DNA of 36,643 nt from Basidiobolus meristosporus CBS 931.73. Taxonomy: Eukaryota > Basidiobolomycota > Basidiobolomycetes > Basidiobolales > Basidiobolaceae. A program made the translations under genes and the position numbers. The stretch covers positions 1 through 36,643 of the forward strand of contig MCFE01000779.1 of the NCBI GenBank assembly GCA_002104905.1, written 5' to 3'. The notes beneath the pieces were generated by a model. That model saw only the letters and a program-made list of their open reading frames with translations. It searched no databases and had not been told where the DNA came from. This document shows, one piece after another, positions 28,639 through 36,643 of the stretch (positions are counted from its first letter, which is position 1; the number at the start of each line of letters is the position of its first letter).

Positions 28639-29020
28639 CTCCCCTTGAACTCAAAAATTTCTTGATCCCAATGTATTGCTGGGCTTTGTAAACAGTGGCA
28701 TAGCTAATGGCTTTGATAGTATATATAGAAGCATTTTTTCAGTTAGGTGGTAAACTAAATCTACTAATCTATTTTCTACTGCTCCCCTGACAAGGTTGTG
28801 TTGTATGCATAATTGATTAGCTCTGGCATGATGAGTGGGATTTCTAGCTAGAGAGATAATAACTTGGTCATACTTGCAAATGCAAGTTGATTCTAAAGAA
28901 TTAAAACCTAGGTCATTGAATGCTTCAATTACCATATAGCATCCCAAATTGCTTACAAGCTGCCAGATACTCGGCCTTAGTTGTAGTTGGTGCAAAGGTG
29001 GTTATCTTTTGCAATTTCAA
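28639..29020 (-). pseudogene. C1-type RNase H, C-terminal part
   Basis: Minus strand: KITTFAPTTTKAEYLAACKQ is the copia RNase H 'T-x-AEY-AA' block. After a frameshift comes IEAFNDLGFN, then LARNPTHHARANQLCIQHNL, VRGAVENRLVDLVYHLTEKM and ILSKPLAMPLF, the usual end of copia pol (HIDI-x-HFIRE, T-x-MLADILTKPL). The stop at 28651 is followed by the polypurine tract and LTR, so this is a genuine C1-family 3' end. The start of the domain and the RT are missing. Confidence 0.85.
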
Positions 29021-29150
29021 GTGACAGCTGCAAATAATATAGTAATAAATAGTTAGTTGAAGAATGCCTATCATTGACATCCTTACTGCTATCTGATCAC
29101 TATAACACTAAAGCTTGTGCCTGTGGACAGCTTTAGAGTATTCTAGTTCC
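29021..29150. other. Short unassigned gap
   Basis: No coding or repeat identity was found for about 130 bp between the C1 relic and the T1-like terminus. Confidence 0.35.
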
Positions 29151-29530
29151 ATATTTACGGCACCTTTGAATTATGTGAGTGATCTAAATCTTAGTGATTT
29201 AATGCTAGCATTGGCTGAGATTTACTCTATTGCTGATTATTTTCCATAGGAGTTACTGAAGGCATACAATTCTCATGTTGAGGCATCTACAAATGTCCTG
29301 GATGTACTTGAACTGCTTGAGCACAACTTTTGGGGTAGATGTGTGATATATGACTTTGATTGAAAGAAAAAAGCTGAAATATTTGTCTAAATTGTTTGTG
29401 AAATCTGGGATGCAACAAGTCTTTGATGGTCTTTGCATGGCGTCTTAAGGGGATCAATACCTGTTAGTCAGGGGACTTTAAATTTGTGACATCTTTTTGA
29501 CAGGAATATCACAATAACTTTTTATAGGGG
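29151..29530 (+). mobile_element. Probable third T1 relic (right terminus only)
   Basis: TGTGAAATCTGGGATGCA at 29398 and the following 130 bp resemble 23863-23994 of T1 copy 2 up to its end (ATATCACAATAACTTTTTAT against AAACACAATAATCTCTTGCA). Upstream, 29270-29390 has weak protein-like sequence (VEASTNVLDVLELLEHNFWG) that may be T1 C-terminal sequence. Orientation is as in copy 2. Confidence 0.45.
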
Positions 29531-29593
29531 CATGTTGCAGTTGTGAAAAGCCTCTAAGCAAATGAATCATGCATATGGAATAGGAAGTATTTG

Positions 29594-29939
29594 TGTAAAA
29601 ATTTGTAACTTCACCTAAATATTCAGCTTACTTAGTCACTTAGATCATTACCTTCAGATCCTAGAAAATGCTGACCAAATATCTTATTGGGGCTTACTTA
29701 GAGTATTTTCACTAAAACACCAGGTACCCAGAACATGAAAATTCTCAAAGTTGTACAAACAACCCCTGACTTTGCACACATGCTCTTGGGACATTTCTGA
29801 TTCTATTCTGAATGCTTGGTATGCCAAGATCCTGTAAAGGTATAAATACTACTATCACATTCAGTAAATCATTAAGTGAAAACCACATAATCTACTTGTC
29901 CTCCCAATCACTTCAAGTATCTTTAAGACTCCTACAACA
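29594..29939 (+). repeat. 5' LTR of copia C2b
   Basis: 346 bp, TGTAAAAATTTGTAACTTC to CTCCTACAACA, with TATAAATA at 29841-29848. It aligns with 12677-13023 and 15118-15462. Confidence 0.85.
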
Positions 29940-29951
29940 GGTCATGAGCTC
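29940..29951 (+). other. C2b primer-binding site overlapping the gag start
   Basis: GGTCATGAGCTC directly after the LTR, two mismatches from the C1 site. The ATG at 29944-29946 lies inside it, opposite the CAU anticodon of initiator tRNA-Met, and is in frame with gag, as in C2a. Confidence 0.7.
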
Positions 29952-30550
29952 TGAGCTGTCACTCTTTGCAATGTCTACTACTGCTATTATTGGAATTTTT
30001 TCCTCTGCTGAATAGTTGGATGAATCTAACTACCAAGTGTGGAAGGTGAAGATGAAGATGCTTCTACAAGAAAGAGGCCTTTGGGAAATTGTCATGGCAG
30101 AAGAATGCCTGCCTAAAAGCCTGGGAGAAGAATTCTTAAAGTACTCAAAGAAAGAACACAGTGCCTTCAACTGCATTTGACTGGACTATAAAGACAAATT
30201 GCTAATTCAATGCTCAAGAGTAAGAATGGTAAAGAATGCCGGGAGAGCATTAGGCAACATCTATCAGTCATATTCAGCTGCTAAGAAAATGTATCTGAGA
30301 CAAAAATTCTTTACTACAAATATGCAGCCAGGAGAAGAATCAAAATCTAATTAACAGAATTACCCTGCTGGTGGATAAGATTGAATCTATAGGCATGCCA
30401 ACTACATTGAGGATGTGATAGTACCATCCTGAATAGCCTGAAAGACAAGTTTCAAGGCCCTGTATCAGCCCTAGAGTCCAGAACTGAAGTTTTGACCTTA
30501 AACTATGTATATGGAAGGCTCCTGGATGAAGAATTAAGAAAATCAAGCAC
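29944..30550 (+). pseudogene. C2b Gag, 5' part
   Basis: MSSELSLFAMSTTAIIGIFS, a TAG near 30014, then LDESNYQVWKVKMKMLLQER and LWEIV, the copia Gag start. Later GNIYQSYSAAKKMYLRQKFF corresponds to C1 residues about 98-117. Frame changes follow near 30340, and the 1064-bp insert interrupts it at 30551 in the EELR-KS block. Confidence 0.75.
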
Positions 30551-31614
30551 TGTAGTGGGGTCATATTGACACCCACTGACAGATGTGTGCATTCCCATAT
30601 TTCCTACTTCCCTATTTCTCTAATACACTTATTTAAGTTTTATCCCTTTGTCTTACCTGATTAGTACTATCTTATAAGCCAGTTGACTATCATACCTGCT
30701 TACCTTATTGCATAAGTTATCCCTCACTTTATGTAAGATTACTAGCAGTAAATGCTTCTATATTAGGCAAGTACCCATGACAGTACCTGCAACACATGAT
30801 CAACCCATGTCACCATCCCTACCATTTCCATACCATGCATGGTATCCCTATGTTACACAGGTTTTGGAGTACTTTTTCCTGATTGGTTGGATGTGCTGTG
30901 CCTCTTAAAGCCTCTGGCACCTGCTTAGAGCATTCTTAGGTCATTCTGATGTCATTAAGATTTCTATTGATATCTGGAACCTTCTGGAACACTATTATTA
31001 GTACTCACTTAGACAGTAAGAAAAGTATATGAGGGAGGCTATCCCTCAACAATAAATTATCATCCCTTTTATCAATATACCAACTTGTTGATTAGTGTAT
31101 CACTGCTACCTGCTACTACCTGAACATCCAACCCCAGACCACAGGACACTCCCAGGAAACCACGCTGACAGCAAACTGACCTTGGAGGCACTACTTGTGA
31201 GCAAAACTGAGTAGGTATCTTTTATTATATTTGATTCTTTCCCAAGTTTGTTCTTGTGCAGGCAAAGATACTTTTGTGTCTTTGTATCTATTGACCACAG
31301 CTGCATTCTTATCAAGTCCCTGCTGGTGGAGTTTACAATTGTTTTGACTTTAGAAGCTTTAGTACATTGCCATCTCAAAGGATGCTGAACCCAGCATATA
31401 CTTTTGTTAAGATGCCAACTAAGTTGGTGATTGTAGCTCAATAGTTTTCCCTTGACACACTTGTGGCTTTACTCCCCATCACATTGGATTAGAGACAGAA
31501 CCCAAGTATTCCTAGCAAGCTTGTGCCAGAGGTTATTGCACCCAGTTGACACCCCACACCAAACACTTGGGAAGTGTTGGATATATCTCTCCCTTGGACC
31601 TATACACCACCACA
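30551..31614 (+). mobile_element. 1064-bp TG...CA insert in C2b gag, probable solo LTR or LTR remnant
   Basis: C2a reads straight through this point (GCACTAATAAG), while C2b has 1064 extra bases. The insert starts TGTAGTGG and ends CCACCACA, near-perfect inverted termini with TG...CA. No gene is seen inside. TATATGAGG and CAACAATAAATT near 31030 would suit an LTR promoter/polyA region. Flanks AGCAC and GTGCC do not match, so the target duplication is lost or the edges are off by a few bases. Confidence 0.6.
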
Positions 31615-32276
31615 GTGCCAATAAGAAGGAAAAAAGAGGATGCTCTAATAAGCAATGATAACCAACAAAGGAGGTACCCAAGACACTACAAAGGCAACAG
31701 CAACCTTTTTTGCAACTACTGCAAAAGGAAGGACACACATCAGACCAGTGCCTCAAAAAGAGAGATAATCAGCAAAAGGAGCCTGAATATGGAAATGCTG
31801 CAACAACCGAATATAGACTATTTATATCTGCACTGAATATTGCCACAAACAAGGACTCTCTGACATGGTATTTTGACTCTGGAGCATCTCAACACTTTAC
31901 ACACCAAAAAGAACTTTTTACCCAGTATCAAGAAATTCTAGTTAAAAAGGTTCTCATGAGTAACAGTAGAACAATTGATGCAGTGGGAGAAGGAACTATC
32001 CAAGTAAACCTTGAAAGCAGTAAAGGAAGCCATACACTGACTTCTAAAGAAGTACTCTTTACACTAGAAATAGCCATGAACCTACCATCTGTAAGCAAGG
32101 CCACTGCAGAAGGACTCAGTTTCAGCTTTGACAATTTTGGATTCAGGATCACTGATCAAAATGGCACCCATATTGCTTTGGGTATCAGAGATCTGAATCT
32201 ATACAAGTTGACATATATTCCATCATATATGGAAGCCAATATAAATAACTTAGATGAAGAAACACCAATGCATTAG
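31615..32276 (+). pseudogene. C2b zinc knuckle and protease
   Basis: Resumes gag with VPIRRKKEDALISNDNQQRR. The CCHC knuckle FCNYCK...EGHTSDQC spans a one-base frame change near 31715. The second frame (31710-32276, 188 aa) runs into the aspartic protease with DSG at residues 56-58 (WYFDSGASQHFT) and its downstream fold (IQVNLESSKG, VSKATAEGL, LGIRDLNLYKL). It ends in TPMH and a TAG just before the integrase zinc motif. Confidence 0.82.
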
Positions 32277-33078
32277 CACAGGAGATTTGGGCACATCAAT
32301 TTTGATTACTTGAGCAAAATGATCAAAGATCAGCTGATTTCTGGAGCAAAAATTGATACCCCAGCTAGTTTGGAGCACTGTAAAGCCTGCATATATGGGA
32401 AACAAGCCATACAACTATCTAAGAGCTCTGGGTTAGTCAAAACTAAGAAACAATTAGGTCTAATTCACTCAGATCCATGTGGACCTATGCAAATTTATCC
32501 TTAAGTGGGATGAAGTATTTAATCACTTTTATTGATGATTATACACGATACATATGGGTCTACTTCATGGAGGAAAAGGAGGAAGCTCTGTCTAAGTACA
32601 GTGAGTTCAAAGCCATGGTGGAGAGAAAAACTGGTGAAAAATCAAGAAAATATGCTCTGACAATGGTGGAGAATATACCTCAAAACTCTTGATCCACTTC
32701 TGCAAAATTCATAGGATAAAGCAAGAGACTACTGTACCATACTCCCCACAGCAAATTTGAGTAGCAGAACATGCAAACAGATCAATAACTGACATGGAAA
32801 GATATATGATCCATGATCAAATATTATCCTATGATTTTTGGGTGAAATCAGTTGCCACAGCTGTATACCTTGAATATAAGAGTTATGACAGAATACTTGG
32901 TGATTCTACTCCATTTAAAGTATGCTATAGATACAGGCCAAGTGCAGAACATCTAAGAATATTTGGGTGTACAGCATATGCCAAGAAACTGCTTGGAAAT
33001 CAGTCAAAATTTGAGCCAAAAAGTGTCAAATGCATATTTTTGGGCTACTGCAATGAGAGTAAGGCATACAGACTCTAA
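32277..33078 (+). pseudogene. C2b GAG-pre-integrase and integrase
   Basis: HRRFGHINFDYL...CKACIYGKQ is the HHCC zinc motif (32277-32410). The core has the first Asp in LIHSDPCGPM (about 32470), the second in SDNGGEYTSKL (about 32660, out of the preceding frame), and the Glu in VAEHANRSITDME (about 32770, after a TGA). ILSYDFWVKSVATAVYL and LRIFGCTAYAKKLLGNQSKF end it at 33078. All three catalytic residues can still be found, across at least three frames. Confidence 0.82.
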
Positions 33079-33546
33079 AATGCTAAGGCAAAGAGGCTGA
33101 TGTAGTCCAGGGATGTGTTGTTTGATAAAAATTCAAAGTTTTCACAAAAAATGACATCAGATGATGACACAAATATGATCTTAAGTCCACCAATAGTCAG
33201 TATTGAATCAGACCAAAACAATGAGAACTTTTTCACTCCAGAGAGCACTACAACCATGGTTCAGCCTGAATCAGTGCCCAGGAATATTCTAAAAGTGAGC
33301 ATTCCAGTATCAAGTGCCAGGAGATTCAACTGGAGAAGAAATAGCCCAAATTGCTATATCAATGAGGGTACAAACTTAGCCTATGCATATTCAGTCCATA
33401 TTGATGAGCTGCAGATTGTAACGGAGGCCCCAAATATCCCCCAGAAAAATTTATGGAGATCTGCAATGACTGACAAATACCATGCTCTGATGGAGAATCA
33501 AACTTGGGACTTAGTCAAATTACCAGGTGACCAAAAATCAATTTGA
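33079..33546 (+). pseudogene. C2b integrase C-terminus and linker to RT
   Basis: After a stop at 33076 the frame 33115-33546 (143 aa) gives SRDVLFDKNSKFSQKMTSDD, SPPIVSIESDQNN, PRNILKVSIPVSSARR, then QKNLWRSAMTDKYHALMENQ and TWDLVKLPGDQKSI, the conserved lead-in to copia RT. It aligns throughout with C2a at 14100-14530. Confidence 0.78.
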
Positions 33547-34219
33547 TCAGATGCGTCTTTAAGACAAAATACAAGGTTTATGGTTTAATTGAAAGATTAA
33601 AAGCAAGACTTATGGCCAAAGGATACTCTCATTCAAAAGGACTTGACTATACTGAGACCTTTGTACCAGTTGCCAATTTTAATTCCATCAGATCAATACT
33701 GGCTATTGCAGCCAAATACAAGTTTTTCTATACATCAAATGTATGTAAAAACTGCATTTCTGAATGAAGACCTTGATGAGGAAATGTATATGGACCAGCC
33801 TGATGGTTTTGCTGACCAAGATAACCCCTGTTTGGTCTGCAAGCTTAAAAAATCTTTACAAGGTCTCAAACAATCACCAACAGCCTGGTATTGCAAGATA
33901 GATTCCTACTTAGAATCTTTAAGTTTCAAAAGGAGTAATGCTGACTATAATACATACTAAAAGCCATATAGAGCAAATCCAGTTCTACTAGCTCTATATG
34001 GGCATGAACTTATTTTAGCGCCAATAACCTAGAAACATTGGCACAGACTAAATCCAGTATATTTTAAGAGTTCAAGATGTCCAATCTAGGAGTACTCAGT
34101 TACTACTTAGGAATAAAGTTCTCCATAGACAGAAGTACCAGGACTATCACCCTAAGCCAATCCAGGTATATTCAAGATATACTAAAGAAGTACTAAATGG
34201 AAAACTGTAGACTGGCAGC
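33547..34219 (+). pseudogene. C2b reverse transcriptase, catalytic motif lost
   Basis: RCVFKTKYKV and KARLMAKGYSHSKGLDYTET (33543-33767), then VKTAFLNEDLDEEMYMDQPD and KKSLQGLKQSPTAWYCKID (to 33960). Near 33995 the motif that should be YVDD reads YGHE, so the metal-binding Asp pair is gone. MSNLGVLSYYLGIKFSIDR and TLSQSRYIQDILKKY follow to 34195, where the G2 LTR cuts the gene. Confidence 0.82.
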
Positions 34220-34740
34220 TGTTATGAATAGACACAAGGCAGGAGGAAAAGCTAGGCACGGCAGGAAAGGACTTAGGTGTGGACCATCAAGGCAAGGCAG
34301 GATTCAAGGCAAGGCTGTTTATTCAAGACCTGTGTTTATCAGACTGAGGAATACTCAAGGGGGGATAGGACTATATATACTTTTTGGCTATATTGATGCC
34401 AAGAGATATTAGCTAATACTAATGGGGTTGTGGGGTGAGGCACAGCAATGGTGCTGGGGATAATGACATAGATGACACGGCACTGAGACAGGATGGGGAA
34501 ATGGATTGGGTCACCTGATCATGTGACTAAGTCATGTGACCTGGTATTTCCATATATGGTACTGGACTATGAAAAATACGATGGAAAGCTTCCATGGAAT
34601 GTTCCATTGTGTAACAATGGTTTGGAATGGTCAGGAACTTTCTGGAAGGTGGTAGAAGGTTCCAGAAGGAATCTCTTAGAAATTGAGCTAGGAAGCTGAA
34701 ACTTGGCATGGGTGTTCATGGTTGTCATGTGATCATGACA
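34220..34740 (-). repeat. 3' LTR of chromovirus G2
   Basis: 521 bp. On the minus strand it begins TGTCATGATCACATGAC and ends TATTCATAACA, with inverted ends TGTCATGA/TCATAACA. A TATATATA run near 34369-34378 may be the promoter. It starts directly after the pol stop codon and polypurine tract. The pairing with the 5' LTR is not visible. Confidence 0.85.
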
Positions 34741-34757
34741 CTATTCTCCTCTTCCAG
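34741..34757 (-). promoter_or_regulatory. G2 polypurine tract
   Basis: Minus strand CTGGAAGAGGAGAATAG ending at the LTR. It is the expected primer for second-strand synthesis. It also encodes the last pol residues (GRGE) and the TAG stop, so coding sequence and cis signal overlap. Confidence 0.75.
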
Positions 34758-36303
34758 GCAAAGCTCTGTTTCCCTTTGGGGTAGGTTTTGCAGGATATTG
34801 TTGGTGGAACTGGGTAACTAGTTCTTGACAATTAGTGAGATGTGTAGCTGGTTCCCATGTTTGGTCACTTGGGCCATAACCAATCCAGTCTACTAAGTAG
34901 CACAGCTTTGACCGGATATACTTGGAGTCTAGAATCTGTTTAACTTCAAATTCTTGATGTTGGTCAACCTGGATAGCTTGGGGCTTTGCTTCTTGCCGGT
35001 TTGGCAAGGTGTTCCTACAATACGGCTCCAGTAGGGACACATGGAAAGTATCATGGATTTGCATACTTGCTGGTAACTGTAGCTGATATACTATAGGGCT
35101 AAGCTTTGTCTTGATCTTGAAAGGACCAAGTTTCTTGAAATCCAATTTGTCACAAGGGCGGTTGGTGCTGATGTTTCTTCTGAGCAGCCATACAAAATCT
35201 CCTTCATTAAGATCAGGGCTGGGATGCCGTTTTAGATTGGCAAATTTCTTGTAGCTTTCCTGAGCTAAGGATAGTTCTTCCTTGAGGGTATTCTGGATGT
35301 CCTGGATTGCTTGGGCATGTTCAGCCGCATGTGGGCTCATTGGGTTTGTTGGGATCTGGATATCAAACTGAGGGTGGAATCCATAGTTTGCATAGAATGG
35401 TGTAAAACCGGTTGCACTATGGCTTGAGTTGTTGTAGGCAAACTCAGCAACAGGGAGTAGATCAACCCAATTGTCTTGCTGGTAATTGATATAGCACCGG
35501 AGGTATTGCTCTAGAATCTGGTTGATTCTTTCAGTCTGGCCATCAGACTGTGGGTGGAAGGCAGTAGAGAGCTTGACTTGAACACCAAGGTATTGCATGA
35601 AGTGTTTCCAAAACTTGGACACAAACTGTGGGCCTCTATCTGACACAATATCACTGGGGATACCATGAAGGCGGAAATTATTCTTCAGGACTAAAGCAGC
35701 AGTTTCTTTTGCATCAGTGTTCTTACAGCAAGGGATAAAGTGAGCCATCTTGGTCAGCCAGTCAGCCACTACAAGTATAGCATTGAAGCCACATGACTCA
35801 GGGAGGTCAGTAATGAAGTCCATAGATATAGATCTCCATTGGTGTTCTGGGATAGGCAGGGGTTGAAGAAGTCCATTGGGCTGGTGTCTGGCTGGTTTTG
35901 CACGGTTGCAAATATCACAAGTCAGAATGTACTCTTTGATAAGAGTTATCATTCTAGGCCACCAGAAATCTCTTTTGATAGCATTCAAGGTTTTGGCAGT
36001 ACCAAAGTGGCCTGCAGTCATTGAATCATGCCAAGACTTAATGATGTCCAGCTGGGTGGCAAGGTCTGGGACATAAAGCTGCTGCTTGTGGTAGATGAGG
36101 TTGTTTACCAAATGCAGGTTCTGGATGTTTGGGAACTTGGGAGGGGGCCGAACTGGGGATTCCAGATATTTCTTGATGGTGCTGGAAGTCATATCAGAGG
36201 CCTGGGATTCTGATATCCTTACTAGGGATGAAGGGACAACAAGACTTGAGGACTGGGTGGCAAGAATCTCAAAATGTTTCTTGCTCAGCAGTGGGTGTTC
36301 CAT
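34741..36303 (-). CDS. G2 Pol: integrase with GPY/F and chromodomain
   Basis: A 520-aa open frame. The zinc finger has H92, H99, C129 and C132 (WHDSMTAGHF...CDICNRAK). The catalytic core has D162 (SMDFITDLP), D222 (VSDRGPQF) and E258 (SDGQTERIN). The GPY/F module is KKLGPFKI at 390-397. A chromodomain lies at about 451-503 (EFEVKQILDSKYIRSKLCYL, then VDWIGYGPSDQTWEP) and would steer insertion to marked chromatin. The Met at 36303 is not the true start: the same frame continues upstream through one TAA (36328-36330) into RNase H. No other damage is seen. Confidence 0.93.
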   Translation of the reverse strand: MEHPLLSKKHFEILATQSSSLVVPSSLVRISESQASDMTSSTIKKYLESPVRPPPKFPNIQNLHLVNNLIYHKQQLYVPDLATQLDIIKSWHDSMTAGHFGTAKTLNAIKRDFWWPRMITLIKEYILTCDICNRAKPARHQPNGLLQPLPIPEHQWRSISMDFITDLPESCGFNAILVVADWLTKMAHFIPCCKNTDAKETAALVLKNNFRLHGIPSDIVSDRGPQFVSKFWKHFMQYLGVQVKLSTAFHPQSDGQTERINQILEQYLRCYINYQQDNWVDLLPVAEFAYNNSSHSATGFTPFYANYGFHPQFDIQIPTNPMSPHAAEHAQAIQDIQNTLKEELSLAQESYKKFANLKRHPSPDLNEGDFVWLLRRNISTNRPCDKLDFKKLGPFKIKTKLSPIVYQLQLPASMQIHDTFHVSLLEPYCRNTLPNRQEAKPQAIQVDQHQEFEVKQILDSKYIRSKLCYLVDWIGYGPSDQTWEPATHLTNCQELVTQFHQQYPAKPTPKGNRALPGRGE

Positions 36304-36327
36304 TTGCCAACAGGCATCATCTCCCTC

Positions 36328-36643
36328 TTACAGGGCATATTCCTTTTTTCTGGACAGGGCATCAGGCTTTCCTTGCTTTGCACCAGGTCTATAGGTGATA
36401 GTAAAGTCAAAGCTGGACAGGAAGAGTGACCATCTGGCTTGTCTCTGGTTTAGTACTTTGGAAGTTGCAAAGTACTCAAGGTTCTTATGGTCACAGAAGA
36501 CTTTGATTTTGTGTTTTGCACCGTCCAGGTAGTGTCTCCATTGCTCAAAGGCCACAATGATGGCAAGCAACTCCTTATCATAGATATCATAGTTGATCTC
36601 TGCAGGGGAAAACTTCCAAGAGTAGAATGCAATGGGGTGCAAC
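36328..36643 (-). CDS. G2 Pol: RNase H domain, runs off the right edge
   Basis: Minus strand, open from the window edge: [40 protein letters not shown], then [20 protein letters not shown] and [20 protein letters not shown], the gypsy RNase H with its DKELL and DHKNL motifs. It ends at TAA 36328-36330 and is in the same frame as the integrase ORF that follows after 8 codons. The stop probably replaces a Gln codon in an otherwise single pol frame. The RT lies outside the window. Confidence 0.92.
   Translation of the reverse strand, partial: LHPIAFYSWKFSPAEINYDIYDKELLAIIVAFEQWRHYLDGAKHKIKVFCDHKNLEYFATSKVLNQRQARWSLFLSSFDFTITYRPGAKQGKPDALSRKKEYAL

Larger units (their letters stand above)
29594..34219 (+). 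mobile_element. Copia C2b, nearly full pol, interrupted and cut by G2
   Basis: Plus strand: LTR, PBS, gag (broken by the insert at 30551-31614), zinc knuckle, protease, GAG-pre-integrase, integrase, linker and RT to 34199. The G2 LTR begins at 34220, so RNase H and the 3' LTR are lost or displaced beyond the window. It is the fuller guide to the C2 family. Confidence 0.85.
34220..36643 (-). mobile_element. Ty3/gypsy chromovirus G2, 3' part, runs off the right edge
   Basis: Minus strand: RNase H (36643-36328), integrase with chromodomain (36303-34741), polypurine tract, and 3' LTR (34740-34220). RNase H before integrase and a C-terminal chromodomain define a chromovirus. It sits in C2b, whose RT reading ends at the LTR edge. 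The left flank is GCAGC (34215-34219); the partner copy is off-window. It is one of the youngest insertions here. Confidence 0.93.

Noticed and set aside
28651-28995. 114-aa minus-strand frame as a novel small gene
   Set aside because: It contains the copia RNase H C-terminal blocks and is followed by a polypurine tract and LTR.
34197-34412. 71-codon plus-strand frame, Arg/Gly-rich
   Set aside because: It lies almost wholly in the G2 LTR and begins in C2b RT sequence; a chance frame.

Overview
This 36.6-kb window looks like a transposon graveyard in a eukaryotic, most likely fungal, genome. I find no ordinary host gene, no rRNA or tRNA gene and no bacterial-type operon. The fungal reading rests on three things: a chromodomain Ty3/gypsy pol, a Tnp2-type (CACTA/EnSpm-like) transposase of the kind common in fungi, and Ty1/copia elements whose primer-binding sites match the initiator-tRNA anticodon arm. 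The species cannot be told from this sequence. Family names here (C1, C2, G1, G2, T1, H1) are local labels.

Layout. 1-3477: minus-strand copia C1 (5' LTR, PBS, gag-protease, integrase, start of RT), running off the left edge. 3478-6904: T1 copy 1, a Tnp2-class DNA transposon with two divergent genes, interrupted by a C1 solo LTR (3720-4088) flanked by a perfect 5-bp duplication. 6905-8894: unassigned. 8895-9262: G1 solo LTR with a target duplication. 9298-12636: H1, an apparently full-length DDE_Tnp_4 (PIF/Harbinger-like) element with terminal inverted repeats and two divergent genes. 12677-15462: copia C2a, a chimera whose RT segment is C1-like. 15504-28397: a decayed gypsy element G1 with two tandem LTRs at its 5' end. 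It contains an unassigned 1.2-kb segment with an AAAGGGG-rich minisatellite, T1 copy 2 (18050-23994) inside its gag, and two palindromic H1-related MITEs (26256-26989 and 27741-28344). 28428-29020: 3' end of another C1. About 29150-29530: a probable third T1 terminus. 29594-34219: copia C2b, interrupted by a 1064-bp TG...CA insert and cut off at 34219. 34220-36643: minus-strand chromovirus G2 (3' LTR, integrase with chromodomain, RNase H), running off the right edge.

How the parts relate. The nesting gives relative ages. G1 was present before T1 copy 2 entered its gag, and T1 copy 2 was present before an H1-type end landed in its transposase. T1 copy 1 predates two separate C1 insertions. C2b predates its 1-kb insert and the arrival of G2. 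Nearly every coding region carries frameshifts, stops or lost catalytic residues. The least damaged are C1 gag-pol, G2 pol and H1. The most informative features are the T1 accessory gene, which I do not recognise and which is conserved in two copies divergent to the transposase, and the C2 elements, where the gag reading frame can start at the AUG inside the initiator-tRNA-complementary PBS.
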